Shown: in pieces, positions 53,891 to 62,923 of the stretch
Layout of the letters: the number at the start of each line of letters is the position of its first letter
Position numbering within the stretch: the stretch's first letter is position 1
NCBI GenBank assembly: GCA_013822735.1
Contig: PNKZ01000001.1
Coordinates: 496,001-560,000 of the forward strand
Length of the DNA stretch: 64,000 bases
Direction of reading: 5' to 3'
DNA from: Pirellula sp.
Lineage (GTDB): Bacteria; Planctomycetota; Planctomycetia; Pirellulales; PNKZ01
Program-made: the position numbers and the translations under genes
Notes under the pieces: generated by a model
The model's database searches: none
What the model saw: the letters and a program-made list of their open reading frames with translations, nothing else
Told to the model about the DNA's origin: nothing

Positions 53891-54586
53891 ATGACGACGT
53901 ACGACGCTGCGGAGTTGGAACGTGCCAAACTCGAAGCGCTCGCCGAATTTGCGGCGGGCGCCGGGCATGAAATCAATAATCCCCTGGCCGTGATTTCCGG
54001 TCGGGCGCAATTGCTGCTCCGCGACGAAAAAGATCCGGAGCGGCGGCGAGAGCTCGGCATCATACGTGCGCAGGCTTTGCGCATTCATGAGATGATCGCC
54101 GATCTGATGCTTTTTGCCCGACCGCCGTTGCCGGTGCGAAAACGTCGCGACTTGGCGGCGATCGTCGCCGCCGCCGTCGAAGCAATCGGCCCTAAGGCCG
54201 AATTGCTACAAATTAGCGTCGTGCGCAGTTTTGCGGCCGACGCGTGCTCGGCGGAGGTCGACGCCGACCAGATTCAGGTGGCGTTGCGGGCCGTGATCGA
54301 CAACGGCCTGAATGCGCTCACGGCGGGCGGGCGGATCGAAGTCGAGCTGCGCGTGGTCGACGATGCGACGGCGGAGATCATCGTGCGCGACGACGGCCCG
54401 GGAATTCCCGCAGCCGTGCGCGAACATCTGTTCGATCCGTTCTTCAGCGGCCGCGAAGCCGGCCGAGGGCTCGGCATGGGGCTCGCTAAAGCGTGGCGCA
54501 TCGTCACGAACCATGGCGGGAGCATCGAAGTCGGTTCGACTTCCCCGCATGGCGCATCATTTACACTGCGCATCCCGCGCAACTAG
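53891..54586 (+). CDS. Soluble histidine kinase
   Basis: 231 residues. HisKA dimerisation helix with phospho-His26 in AGAGHEINNPLAV, then HATPase_c: VIDNGLNALTAGG (N box), RDDGPGIPAAVRE (G1), GLGMGLAKAWRIVTNHGG (G2). There is no sensor domain and no membrane helix, so input must come from a partner. Almost certainly the kinase for the response regulator at 53267, given the spacing and orientation. Confidence 0.9.
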   Translation: MTTYDAAELERAKLEALAEFAAGAGHEINNPLAVISGRAQLLLRDEKDPERRRELGIIRAQALRIHEMIADLMLFARPPLPVRKRRDLAAIVAAAVEAIGPKAELLQISVVRSFAADACSAEVDADQIQVALRAVIDNGLNALTAGGRIEVELRVVDDATAEIIVRDDGPGIPAAVREHLFDPFFSGREAGRGLGMGLAKAWRIVTNHGGSIEVGSTSPHGASFTLRIPRN

Positions 54587-54597
54587 CGCACTTCGCA

Positions 54598-54665
54598 TTT
54601 AGCCGCGGAGCTTGTCTCCGCGGGAATGCGTAAAGCGCGCGGAGACAAGCTCCGCGGCAAAATAG
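54598..54665. repeat. Paired TTTAGC-foot hairpins
   Basis: TTTAGC, hairpin CGCGGAGCTTGTCTCCGCGG, 15-nt spacer, inverted copy CGCGGAGACAAGCTCCGCGG, then CAAAATAG. The stem is a compensatory variant of the CGCGTCGCTTGTCGACGCG stem at 25584 and 49707. It lies between convergent genes. Confidence 0.8.
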
Positions 54666-54684
54666 ACTTCGGAAGTAGTACGAG

Positions 54685-55287
54685 CTACGCCGGGAGCAGC
54701 GAAGCAAGATCCGGATGCGGGCGAGCGATCACGTCGGCCAGGATCAGCTTGCCGCCGAGCCGTTCGACGGTCGCCTTGCCGGTGGCGATGGCCGATTGCA
54801 CGGCCGCGACGTCCCCCTTGATCATGATCGTTACGTAGGCCGAGCCGATCTTTTCCTTGCCGACCAGCTTCACCGACGCGCTCTTCAGCATGTCGTCGGT
54901 GGCGTGCAGCGCGGCGACCAAACCTTGGGTTTCCAACAGACCGACCGATTCAATAGGGCTCATCGACTTCTCCTTGGGAATCCGCGTATCGTAGTCGCCG
55001 AACGTGGGACTAAACGCGGGCTTGTTACGGACCAATTTCGCGATCTCTTCGAGCGGGTTCGGGATGACCGACCAGGTGGCGGTCGCTCCCATTTGCCGGG
55101 CCAACGCCACGCCGATTTCAGCGGCGGCGGTCACGTCGCTCGGCGAACCGAGCAGTTTGATGCACTGGCCGGCGCCGTCGGAACTTTCGATGCCGACGAT
55201 TTCGACATTCGCTCCCTTCACGCAGCGGTCGACCGCCAGCAGCGCAGGAGTGAGGTTACTGATTTCAAGTAGAGCGAGTGATTTCAT
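54685..55287 (-). CDS. Bacterial microcompartment shell protein, tandem BMC (BMC-T)
   Basis: 200 residues with two BMC domains. The first (1 to about 90) has LALLEISNLTPALLAVDRCV and GVALARQMG. The second (about 110-200) is canonical: ESVGLLETQGLVAALHATDD, KLVGKEKIGSAYVTIMIKGD and VAAVQSAIATGKATV. Tandem-BMC proteins form pseudo-hexameric trimers that tile the shell facets and can form gated pores. Position 37-42 (DGAGQC) would line the first-domain pore. No BMC-H or BMC-P genes lie nearby. The DHDPS-like enzyme with an encapsulation-type tail starts upstream on the same strand. Confidence 0.9.
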   Translation of the reverse strand: MKSLALLEISNLTPALLAVDRCVKGANVEIVGIESSDGAGQCIKLLGSPSDVTAAAEIGVALARQMGATATWSVIPNPLEEIAKLVRNKPAFSPTFGDYDTRIPKEKSMSPIESVGLLETQGLVAALHATDDMLKSASVKLVGKEKIGSAYVTIMIKGDVAAVQSAIATGKATVERLGGKLILADVIARPHPDLASLLPA

Positions 55288-55292
55288 AATTT

Positions 55293-55325
55293 AAGGGGGA
55301 AGGCGGAAGGGGGAGGGGGGAAGGA
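55293..55325. repeat. Single-arm G-rich heptamer-like array
   Basis: GGGGGAA, GGCGGAA, GGGGGA, GGGGGGAAGG in 6-9 bp steps on the plus strand, 5 nt upstream of the BMC-T gene start (minus strand). It replaces a normal ribosome-binding site. Confidence 0.6.
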
Positions 55326-55342
55326 AACTTCCCGGTCCCTTA

Positions 55343-56359
55343 TTAAGCGATTCCTCGTCGTTTCAGTTCGGCGATCACGCCTTCGACGATCTTGCCCACT
55401 TCGGCGGGCGTCGTTCCGGCGGACGATTGCGGGGGGCAGCCGCCGAGCGGTTCGTCGGCGAAACCGCTTTCCGACAAGATGCATTGCAGCGTATTGCGCA
55501 AGGCGGCGAGTTGTTCGTGTTGCTGGGGCGCAAGCGGTTGCCGGCCCACACCGGTGCGAAACCCTCGCAGGCCCACCGCCGCGCGGAAGCCTTCGGGGAA
55601 ATCGGCCGAATAGAGCATCGCATCAAACAGCGTCAGCAGTTTGTATTGCAGTTCGCGGGCCTCGTCGATCTTGCCAGCCATGACTAGGTCGTACAGCTTA
55701 CGGGTGACTTCCGGTACCACGCCGCTCGTGGCGTTCGTGCCGCCGTCGCAACCGATGAGGAGCATCGGCAGCAGGGCCGCTTCCCAGCCGGTGAGAAAGC
55801 TGAAGTCCGGACGAATCGGACGCACGGCCGCGATCATCCGCATCATGTGCGGCAAGTCGCCGGAAGAGTCTTTGATGGCCACGATCTTCGGGCACTCTTC
55901 GGCCAAGCGACGCACGGTCGGCACGTCGATCGGCGAGGCGAACATCGGGATGTTGTAGAGCGTTACGTCGATCGGCGTATTGCGGCCGATCTCGTGGAAG
56001 TAGGCGTACACGGACGCCGGGCTCAGTTTGTAGTAATAAGGAGAAACGATCGCGACGGCCCGAACTCCGAGCGAGTGATAGTACTCGCAGGCGGCGATGG
56101 TTTCCTTGACGTTGGCCTCGGCGGCTCCGGCCAGAATCGGTACCCGGCCGCGCGTTTGGTCAGCCATGATCGCCACGATCCGGCGACGTTCTTCGGGGGT
56201 GAACCGCGTGAACTCGCCGGTCGACCCGTTCGGATAGAGGCCATGCACGCCCTTGCCGATGAGCCATTCCGTATAACGGCGCAGCTCGGCTTCATTGATG
56301 TCGCCGGCGTCGTCGAGCGTGACGATATTCGGCGTGAAGATGCCGGTCAGACGGGGCAT
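55343..56359 (-). CDS. DHDPS/N-acetylneuraminate lyase family aldolase with C-terminal targeting-type tail
   Basis: 338 residues. TIM-barrel class I lyase: GSTGEF (45-50), Tyr135 in TLYNIP, Schiff-base Lys163 in [19 protein letters not shown]. The core ends near 300. A Gly/Pro/Ser-rich linker ([15 protein letters not shown]) is then followed by an amphipathic helix [19 protein letters not shown] (317-335), hydrophobic at 321, 324, 325, 328, 329 and 332. That is the design of BMC encapsulation peptides, and the next gene downstream is a BMC shell protein. The substrate (pyruvate-forming or pyruvate-using aldol reaction) is unknown. Confidence 0.85.
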   Translation of the reverse strand: MPRLTGIFTPNIVTLDDAGDINEAELRRYTEWLIGKGVHGLYPNGSTGEFTRFTPEERRRIVAIMADQTRGRVPILAGAAEANVKETIAACEYYHSLGVRAVAIVSPYYYKLSPASVYAYFHEIGRNTPIDVTLYNIPMFASPIDVPTVRRLAEECPKIVAIKDSSGDLPHMMRMIAAVRPIRPDFSFLTGWEAALLPMLLIGCDGGTNATSGVVPEVTRKLYDLVMAGKIDEARELQYKLLTLFDAMLYSADFPEGFRAAVGLRGFRTGVGRQPLAPQQHEQLAALRNTLQCILSESGFADEPLGGCPPQSSAGTTPAEVGKIVEGVIAELKRRGIA

Positions 56360-56366
56360 GGGCGGC

Positions 56367-56465
56367 GTTCAGGGTTCGGGGTTCGGAGTTCAGGGTTGAA
56401 ATCGAGAAGCGGTCAACGGCAGGGCATGCGAACCCTGAACATCGAACCGTGAACCCTGAACCGGT
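56367..56465. repeat. Heptamer-arm hairpin element, CCCTGAA family
   Basis: The left arm 56367-56400 (TTCAGGG, TTCGGGG, TTCGGAG, TTCAGGG) and right arm 56429-56465 (CCCTGAA, CATCGAA, CCGTGAA, CCCTGAA), loop about 28 nt. On the minus strand it ends 7 nt before the aldolase start. The rest of the 353-bp gap to 56713 shows no gene. Confidence 0.85.
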
Positions 56466-56712
56466 TTAGCTTAGTTCACCGCCGGCAAAGCGGAAGGGCT
56501 GCGGGCTTTGTAGGGGCTCGTTTTGCCGGATTTTCGGGTCATAACGAGTCGGATGGGGGCCGCTGCCGGACTTGCCGGCAGCAACACGCCTACACGCCAG
56601 TCCCCTTGTGGCTTCCTTGCGATCGTCTTAAGCTACCCGATGCCCGCGATGGAATCGTCGGGTCGGCGCTTCAAGGATGAACGCCGTGACCTACGAATAG
56701 CGAGCTCCTGGC

Positions 56713-58860
56713 ATGGATTACGGCCGGAACATTCGTCTCGTGTCCACGGACGGACAACGAGTGGCTTACTCTCCATTGACGCACACTATGGCCCAGCCCG
56801 AACATGAGCGGCTTGCGGCTCCTCTGCGGCGCGCGATCAGTCGCACGCGGCAATGGCTGCTGGGCGAACAAGCGTCCGACGGTAGTTGGTGCGCCGAACT
56901 CGAAGGCGACACCATCCTCGAGAGCGAGTACATCTTGCTCTTGGCCTTCCTCGGCAAGCACGACTCCGAGATCGCGCTGAAGTGCGCGCATTACATTCTC
57001 GAAAAGCAAAACGCCGACGGCGGCTGGTCGCAATATCCGGGCGGTAAGCTCGATGTGAGCATCAGCGTTAAGGCGTACTTCGCACTAAAGCTCACCGGCC
57101 ACGAGCCGTCGAGCGCCGAAATGCAAAGGGCCCGCAAGGCCATCCTGCAGGCCGGCGGCGCTGATTCCGTGAACAGCTTCACGCGGTTCTACCTCGCGCT
57201 CTTGGGGCAGATCTCCTACGACCAATGTCCGGCCGTGCCGCCGGAGATGATGCTGCTCCCCAAGTGGTTTCCGATCAATATCTACTCGATGAGCGCCTGG
57301 AGCCGAACGATCGTCGTGCCGCTGGCGATCATGTGGGCCCATCGTCCGACGTCGAACATTGCGCCGGAAGAAGGCATTCGCGAACTCTTCCTCAAGCGAC
57401 CGGAAGAATGGCCGCCGCTCCGCTGCCCAGGCCTCCAGGGAAGCACGAGCCTGCTGAGTTGGGATCGTTTCTTCCGCACGGTCGACGGCGGCTTGAAGTT
57501 CTGCGAACGCAACGGCATCAAGCCGCTGCGCAAGCGTGCTTTGAAGCAAGCCGAAGACTGGATGATCGAACGGTTCGCCGGCAGCGACGGCCTCGGCGCG
57601 ATTTTTCCGCCGATGGTTTGGAGCATCATCGCGCTGCACGTGCTCGGCTACTCCGACGACTCCGCAGAGATGCGCTACTGCACCGAACGCCTCGAAGGGC
57701 TCATCATCGAAGAGAAAAAGACGGCTCGGCTGCAACCGTGCAAGTCGCCGGTGTGGGACACGGCCATCACCTTGCGTTCGCTGTTCGACGCCGGTCTGCC
57801 CGCCAACTATCCCGCGATGCGCGAGGCAATCGGTTGGTTGCTCGATAGGCAAATCGTGCGCAAGGGAGACTGGTGCGAAACGGTTGACGCGCCGACCGGC
57901 GGCGGGTGGTGCTTCGAATACGAAAACGATTTCTATCCCGACGTCGACGACACGGCGATGGTCGCGATGGCCTTGGCCGAACAATACGCGCCGACGTCCG
58001 CGGCTCTGCTGCCGCCCGAGCTTTCCCTGCACGACGACGATGCCTCACCGCGGGGATATGAGGAAGAACAAGATGCGGCCCGCCTGAGCCGAACGACCGC
58101 CGCGCTGCAGCGGGCCGAGCGCTGGCTGCTGGCCATGCAGAATCTCGACGGCGGCTGGGGGGCATTTGATCGCGACAACGACATGGAGCTTCTCTGCTAC
58201 GTGCCGTTTGCCGACCATAACGCCATGATCGATCCGAGCACGCCGGACCTTGCGGCCCGCGTGCTCGAAGCACTCGGCACCCTCGGTCGGCGCATCGGCG
58301 ACCCGGCCATCGACAAAGCGGTCGCGTATTTGCGCAAGTCGCAAGAAGCCGACGGCAGTTGGTTCGGGCGCTGGGGGGTCAACTACATCTACGGCACTTG
58401 GCAAGTGATCACCGGCTTGCGGGCCGTCGGCATGTCGCCCGACGATCCGATGATCGTCGCCGGTCGCCAATGGCTGCTCTGTTGCCAGCAGCCGGGCGGC
58501 GCTTGGGGAGAATCGTGCGACACGTACGAAGATCCTCGCCTCCGCGGCACGGGCAATGCCACGCCGTCGCAAACGGCCTGGGCCGTGCTGGGTCTGATCG
58601 CCGCAGGCCTGCACGATCACGAAGCCGTGGCCCGCGGCGTGCGCTACCTAATGGATACGCAAAAAACTGACGGAACGTGGGGCGAAGCGGAGTTCACAGG
58701 CACCGGCTTCCCGCGTGTGTTCTATTTGCGATACCATTACTACCGGATCTACTTCCCGCTAATGGCCCTGTCGCGTTGGGCCGAAGCGGTGGGCGAGCAT
58801 TTGGAAACGGCCGAGAACGCCTCGAACGGCACGTTGCTGGAACACCCGAGCGTGCTGTAG
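56713..58860 (+). CDS. shc: Squalene-hopene cyclase
   Basis: 715 residues (usual about 630-680). Alpha/alpha-barrel triterpene cyclase: QW repeats such as QNADGGWSQYPGG, QNLDGGWGAFDRDND, QEADGSWFGRWG and QKTDGTWGEAEFTGTGFP, and the catalytic DVDDTAMVA motif. It cyclises squalene to hopene in the membrane. First gene of a hopanoid operon with hpnH (33 nt gap) and hpnG. An alternative ATG at 56788 would shorten the N-terminus by 25 residues, closer to homologues. Residues near 450-470 (DDDASPRGYEEEQDAARL) are a hydrophilic insertion. Confidence 0.93.
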   Translation: MDYGRNIRLVSTDGQRVAYSPLTHTMAQPEHERLAAPLRRAISRTRQWLLGEQASDGSWCAELEGDTILESEYILLLAFLGKHDSEIALKCAHYILEKQNADGGWSQYPGGKLDVSISVKAYFALKLTGHEPSSAEMQRARKAILQAGGADSVNSFTRFYLALLGQISYDQCPAVPPEMMLLPKWFPINIYSMSAWSRTIVVPLAIMWAHRPTSNIAPEEGIRELFLKRPEEWPPLRCPGLQGSTSLLSWDRFFRTVDGGLKFCERNGIKPLRKRALKQAEDWMIERFAGSDGLGAIFPPMVWSIIALHVLGYSDDSAEMRYCTERLEGLIIEEKKTARLQPCKSPVWDTAITLRSLFDAGLPANYPAMREAIGWLLDRQIVRKGDWCETVDAPTGGGWCFEYENDFYPDVDDTAMVAMALAEQYAPTSAALLPPELSLHDDDASPRGYEEEQDAARLSRTTAALQRAERWLLAMQNLDGGWGAFDRDNDMELLCYVPFADHNAMIDPSTPDLAARVLEALGTLGRRIGDPAIDKAVAYLRKSQEADGSWFGRWGVNYIYGTWQVITGLRAVGMSPDDPMIVAGRQWLLCCQQPGGAWGESCDTYEDPRLRGTGNATPSQTAWAVLGLIAAGLHDHEAVARGVRYLMDTQKTDGTWGEAEFTGTGFPRVFYLRYHYYRIYFPLMALSRWAEAVGEHLETAENASNGTLLEHPSVL

Positions 58861-58893
58861 GGACGATTCGAACGGATTGCGTAGGAGTTAGTC

Positions 58894-60021
58894 ATGGCCG
58901 TACCGATGTCGCAAATGTTCACCGTTGCTTCGTATGTCATGCGAAAGCGGCTGCGCGGCGTGAAGCGGTATCCGCTCGTGCTCATGCTCGAACCGCTCTT
59001 TCGTTGCAACCTCGCCTGCGCCGGATGCGGCAAGATCCAGTTTCCTGCGGAGATCCTGCGCAAGAACCTCTCGCCGGAAGCATGTTTTAAGGCCGTCGAC
59101 GAGTGCGGGGCCCCGATCGTTTCCATTCCCGGCGGCGAACCGCTGTTGCATCCCCAGATCGACGAGATCGTCGCCGGACTTGTGGCGCGTAAGAAGTATG
59201 TTTACCTCTGCACGAACGCGCTGAAGCTCGAGGAAGCGCTGCCGAGGTTCAAGCCGTCGAAGTATCTTTCGTTCTCCATTCACATGGACGGCCCGCGCGA
59301 AGAGCACGATCACGCGGTGTGCCGAGAAGGAACGTTCGACATCGCGGTCGACGCGATCAAGGCGACCTTGAAGGCGGGCTTCCGTGTCACGACGAACACC
59401 ACGCTCTTCGACACGGCCGATCCCGAGCGCATCCGCGGCTTCTTCGACGAGATGATGCGGCTGGGCGTCGAAGGGATGATGATTTCCCCCGGCTACAGCT
59501 ATGAGAAGGCGCCCGACCAAGAACACTTCCTGCGCCGTGAGAAAACGGTTCGCCTCTTCCGTTCGTTGCTCGAAAAGCCGCGCCAGTGGGTCTTCAACCA
59601 GTCGCCGCTCTTCTTGGAGTTTCTCCAAGGCAAGTATCAGCTCGAATGCACGCCGTGGGGCAACCCGACGTACAACGTGTTCGGCTGGCAGAAGCCGTGC
59701 TACTTGGTCGGCGAAGGATACTGCGAGACGTTCCAAGAATTGCTCGACACCACCCAGTGGAGCAACTACGGATGCGCGAGCGGCAATCCGAAGTGCCAAG
59801 ACTGTATGGTCCACTCCGGCTACGAGCCGAGCGCCGTGACGTCGACCTTCGCCTCTGCTGCGGGGATGTGGCGGACCGTGCGCGTCATGTTGTTCGGCCC
59901 CACGCGCGGCAAGCCGCTGCCGCAAATCGCCCAAACGCGCGTGAGCGGCGGTTCAAGCGTGCCCGCGCCGTTGGTGCGCAAATCGGCCGATGGTTCGTTG
60001 GAACTGGTCGTTAATAAATAG
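58894..60021 (+). CDS. hpnH: Adenosyl-hopene transferase HpnH
   Basis: 375 residues. Radical SAM motif CNLACAGC at about residues 44-51; GGEPLLHPQ (SAM-binding GGE), [28 protein letters not shown], and the C-terminal Cys set ([21 protein letters not shown]). It adds the adenosyl group of SAM to diploptene, the first step of hopanoid side-chain elongation. Position between shc and the nucleosidase gene supports the assignment. Confidence 0.93.
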   Translation: MAVPMSQMFTVASYVMRKRLRGVKRYPLVLMLEPLFRCNLACAGCGKIQFPAEILRKNLSPEACFKAVDECGAPIVSIPGGEPLLHPQIDEIVAGLVARKKYVYLCTNALKLEEALPRFKPSKYLSFSIHMDGPREEHDHAVCREGTFDIAVDAIKATLKAGFRVTTNTTLFDTADPERIRGFFDEMMRLGVEGMMISPGYSYEKAPDQEHFLRREKTVRLFRSLLEKPRQWVFNQSPLFLEFLQGKYQLECTPWGNPTYNVFGWQKPCYLVGEGYCETFQELLDTTQWSNYGCASGNPKCQDCMVHSGYEPSAVTSTFASAAGMWRTVRVMLFGPTRGKPLPQIAQTRVSGGSSVPAPLVRKSADGSLELVVNK

Positions 60022-60032
60022 GCGCGGCAAGC

Positions 60033-60818
60033 ATGGCACTCGGGCAACCGTGCGATATCGGCGTCGTCTTCGCACTCGGCGCCGAGCAAGGTTGCACGGA
60101 AGACTTGCTCAACGATTTGCACTTCATTGAAGCGGCCGGCGTGCCGATTCGCCTCGGGCAACTCGAGGGTCGCTCGATCGTGTTGGCGACTTCCGGCCAC
60201 GGAACGGTCGCCGCGGCCAAAGCTTGCCAAATGCTGCTCGATGTTCATCGGCCGCAATGGCTGATCTCGGCCGGATTTTGCGGCGGACTGCAAGCTTCGC
60301 TGCGACGCAACGATATCGTCGGCGCGACCGAGTTCGTCGACCGTCCGGAACTTTCCGAATCGTTGGCAAGAGCTTGTGCGAAAGCCTTGGCCTCCGGAGT
60401 TCCAGTTCCGCAGCATCAAGGGCTCTTCGCGACGGTCCCGCGCATCGTGGCTCGTAGCGCCGATAAGCAGGCACTTGGCGCTTCGACCGGAGCGCTGGTG
60501 TGCGAAATGGAATCGGCGGCAGTCGTCGAATTTTGCGCGGAACGCGCGGCCCCGTGCCTCGTGCTGCGCGTGGTAAGTGATCCGGTCGATGAAGATCTGC
60601 CGCCCGACTTGGAGCCGCTGATGTCGGCCAAGTCGACGGCGCGCACGCTTGGAGCGGTCGTCGGCGCTCTTTGGCGCAGGCCGGCGAGCGCGAAGGATCT
60701 TTGGCAACTTAAGGAGAACGCTCTCATCGCGGCCGACACCTTAGCGAAGCACCTCCGCGAAGTGATGCTCCGTCTCCCGCTCGAGCCTCGCATCGGCAAT
60801 ATCGTGAGCGACGAATAG
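60033..60818 (+). CDS. hpnG: Hopanoid-associated nucleosidase/phosphorylase HpnG
   Basis: 261 residues. PNP/MTAN-like fold: IGVVFALGAEQG at the start, VLATSGHGTVAAAKAC (phosphate region), WLISAGFCGGL and VCEMESAAVVEFCAE with the ribose-binding Glu, plus the late Asp in VVSDPVDEDLP. HpnG removes adenine from adenosylhopane to give ribosylhopane. Spacing to hpnH is 11 nt, and its stop abuts the next ATG. Confidence 0.9.
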   Translation: MALGQPCDIGVVFALGAEQGCTEDLLNDLHFIEAAGVPIRLGQLEGRSIVLATSGHGTVAAAKACQMLLDVHRPQWLISAGFCGGLQASLRRNDIVGATEFVDRPELSESLARACAKALASGVPVPQHQGLFATVPRIVARSADKQALGASTGALVCEMESAAVVEFCAERAAPCLVLRVVSDPVDEDLPPDLEPLMSAKSTARTLGAVVGALWRRPASAKDLWQLKENALIAADTLAKHLREVMLRLPLEPRIGNIVSDE

Positions 60819-61130
60819 ATGCCGCACGTCATCCGACTCCGCGATCCGTGGGAAACGTTGCTGACCGAAGACGGGACGTTGCGGCAACGCCGGGCGTTTC
60901 AAAAGCCCACGGGCCTGGGCGCGGGCGACGTCGTCCGGTTGGTGATCGAGGGGGCCGCAGGCCTCCGCACGATCGCCGTGAACGAACAACCGCAAGCCGC
61001 ACCACCGGCCGAAGGTATCGCGTCCTTCGACATTACCGAACTTCTGCAGCCGCGCAACTTCATCGAGCTCGCACTGGTCGCGGGGGGCCATCGCGGCGAA
61101 GTGCGGTTGGAAATTACGGCTGCCGGCTGA
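60819..61130 (+). CDS. Small protein translated with the hopanoid operon
   Basis: 103 residues. Its ATG directly follows the hpnG stop with no gap, so it is almost certainly co-translated. Mostly beta sequence (VVRLVIEGAAGLRTIAVNEQ, then IASFDITELLQPRNFIELAL and GEVRLEITAAG), like a jelly-roll or sugar-binding beta-sandwich of glycosyl hydrolases. No signal peptide. I do not recognise a named family. The context suggests a hopanoid or envelope role, but this is only inferred. Confidence 0.75.
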   Translation: MPHVIRLRDPWETLLTEDGTLRQRRAFQKPTGLGAGDVVRLVIEGAAGLRTIAVNEQPQAAPPAEGIASFDITELLQPRNFIELALVAGGHRGEVRLEITAAG

Positions 61131-61222
61131 CCGTTCTCAGCCGCCGCTTTCTTCGCGCCGGACGCTCGACTAAGATACGGCCGTTTTCGCCGCCGTACTT
61201 TTCCCTGTCGAGGGTCTTGGAT

Positions 61223-62536
61223 ATGTCGCCTTGGCTACGTGGGCTGCTCTTGATCGCGCTTGTTGGTTTTGTCGGTTGCGAAGCGGGGAAAAAACCTTCC
61301 GGCGGCTCCGGCTCGGGTGGTTCCGGCTCAGGATCTGCCGCGAAGGCCGAGCCGGGTAAGCTTCCGGTCGGCGCCGAAACGGGGCAAGTCGACATTCGCA
61401 CCTTCGACGGCAAGCCCGCCCCGACGAAAACGATCCCGATTCTACCGGCCGACGAAATTGCCGCCGGCTGGCTCCGGTTGTTCGACGGCGACACGCTCTA
61501 CGGTTGGGAACAGTCGGCGCCGGCCGATTGGAAGGTGACGCCGGCGGGAGAGATTACCGTTAGTTCCGGAGAGAAGAGCTTGCTTTGCACGACGAGCGAC
61601 TTCGGCGACTTTGTCTTCAAATGCGACTTCAAAGCGCCGCCGTCGACCAATTCCGGCATCTTCTTGCGCACGCCGCTGAAGCCTACCGATCCGGCCAAGG
61701 ACTGCTACGAACTGAATATCGCCGGCCCGGAAACCAGCCCGTTCTCCAACGGCGGGTTCGTCGGCCGGCAGAAGGCGACCAAGTACGTCGATTGCTCGGA
61801 CTGGCGAACATACGAGGTGACTGCCGAGGGTGGGCACTTCGTCGTGAAGATCGACGGCGAAACGGTGCTCGACTACACCGACCCGAAGCCGCTCGGTCGG
61901 GGACGGATTGCTTTGCAGCACAACTCCGGACCGGTCTCATTCCGCAACGTCAAAGTAAAGCCGCTCGGCTTGAAGCCGATCTTCGACGGCAAGTCGCTCG
62001 CCGGTTGGAAGAATCATCCGGAATCGAAGAGCGTCTACACCGTTACGCCCGAGGGCTGGATCAACGTGAAGAACGGGCGCGGGCAACTGGAAAGCGATGC
62101 CCAATTCGGCGACTTCATCGCGAAGTGGGACTGCTTCTCTAACGGCAAGGCGTTGAACTCCGGCGTGTTCTTCCGCTGCATTCCGGGCGAAGTCACGCTC
62201 GGCTACGAGTGCCAAATTCAGAACGGTTTTAAGGACGGCGATCGCACGAAGCCCGCCGATTTCGGCACCGGCGGCTTCTATCGCCGCTCGCCCGCCCGCA
62301 TCGTCATGGCGGATGATTTCACGTGGTTTACGCAGGTTTTAGTCGTCACCGGTCCGCACATGGCCTGCTGGGTCAACGGCTTTCAGGTCAGCGATTGGAC
62401 GGATACTCGTCCGCCCAACGCGAACCCGCGTGAAGGCCTGCGGGTCGAGAAGGGGACCCTCATGCTGCAAGGTCACGACCCGACAACCGACCTCAACTTC
62501 CGCAATCTCGAAGCTGTGGAACTCCCGGCGCGCTAA
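61223..62536 (+). CDS. Lipoprotein with two DUF1080 (3-keto-disaccharide hydrolase) domains
   Basis: 437 residues from the ATG at 61223 (GAGG about 9 nt upstream). Lipobox LVGFVGC at the end of a 19-residue signal; then a Gly/Ser linker (KPSGGSGSGGSGSGS). Two concanavalin-like DUF1080 domains: first at about 90-265 (LFDGDTLYGWEQ, NSGIFLRTPL, YELNIAGPE) and second at about 270-437 (IFDGKSLAGWKN, NSGVFFRCIPG, YECQIQNGF). DUF1080 enzymes act on 3-keto-glycosides in related bacteria. Outer-leaflet location expected. Planctomycetes have many paralogues. Confidence 0.87.
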   Translation: MSPWLRGLLLIALVGFVGCEAGKKPSGGSGSGGSGSGSAAKAEPGKLPVGAETGQVDIRTFDGKPAPTKTIPILPADEIAAGWLRLFDGDTLYGWEQSAPADWKVTPAGEITVSSGEKSLLCTTSDFGDFVFKCDFKAPPSTNSGIFLRTPLKPTDPAKDCYELNIAGPETSPFSNGGFVGRQKATKYVDCSDWRTYEVTAEGGHFVVKIDGETVLDYTDPKPLGRGRIALQHNSGPVSFRNVKVKPLGLKPIFDGKSLAGWKNHPESKSVYTVTPEGWINVKNGRGQLESDAQFGDFIAKWDCFSNGKALNSGVFFRCIPGEVTLGYECQIQNGFKDGDRTKPADFGTGGFYRRSPARIVMADDFTWFTQVLVVTGPHMACWVNGFQVSDWTDTRPPNANPREGLRVEKGTLMLQGHDPTTDLNFRNLEAVELPAR

Positions 62537-62559
62537 TGAATGCTATGCATTTTCATTCT

Positions 62560-62603
62560 TCTCCCCTCGCCCTTTGCGGGAGAGGGGCTGGGGGTGGAGG
62601 GGT
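62560..62603. repeat. Hairpin repeat (CTCCCCTCGCCC type)
   Basis: TCTCCCCTCGCCCTTTGCGG pairs in part with GGGAGAGGGGCTGGGGG. It follows the DUF1080 gene and may serve as its terminator. The rest of the 387-bp gap to 62923 shows no gene. Confidence 0.6.
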
Positions 62604-62923
62604 TGAATCATTCAAAGTGTTGCTCAATCACCACACGAGCATCGTGATAACTTTCACGAACAGCGCTCGACAACGACGGTACCAACCACGTCGCAATTCT
62701 TTACACGGCGCGTGGCAATTCTTCGCGCAGCTCGAGCGAATATTCTGCACGGAATTTGTTTGACGCTCTGCGCGCAAGCCCGCTAGAGTCGGGGATAGGA
62801 ACAGCGTCGGGCAGTACGCGTTGGGCAACAGAGCAGCGCCTTGCGACGATCAGTCGGTGCGTCGCGCGGCTCTCACTTCTTTATCGGTTCCGATTCATCT
62901 CTCGTCCGCAGGAGGATTCCGCC

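Noticed and set aside
56713-61130. Terpene natural-product cluster
   Set aside because: shc, hpnH and hpnG are standard hopanoid lipid genes; there are no tailoring enzymes of secondary metabolism.
60848-61222. N-terminal extension of the DUF1080 gene
   Set aside because: The extension is in a shadow frame of the preceding small gene. The ATG at 61223 gives a proper lipoprotein signal and has a Shine-Dalgarno.
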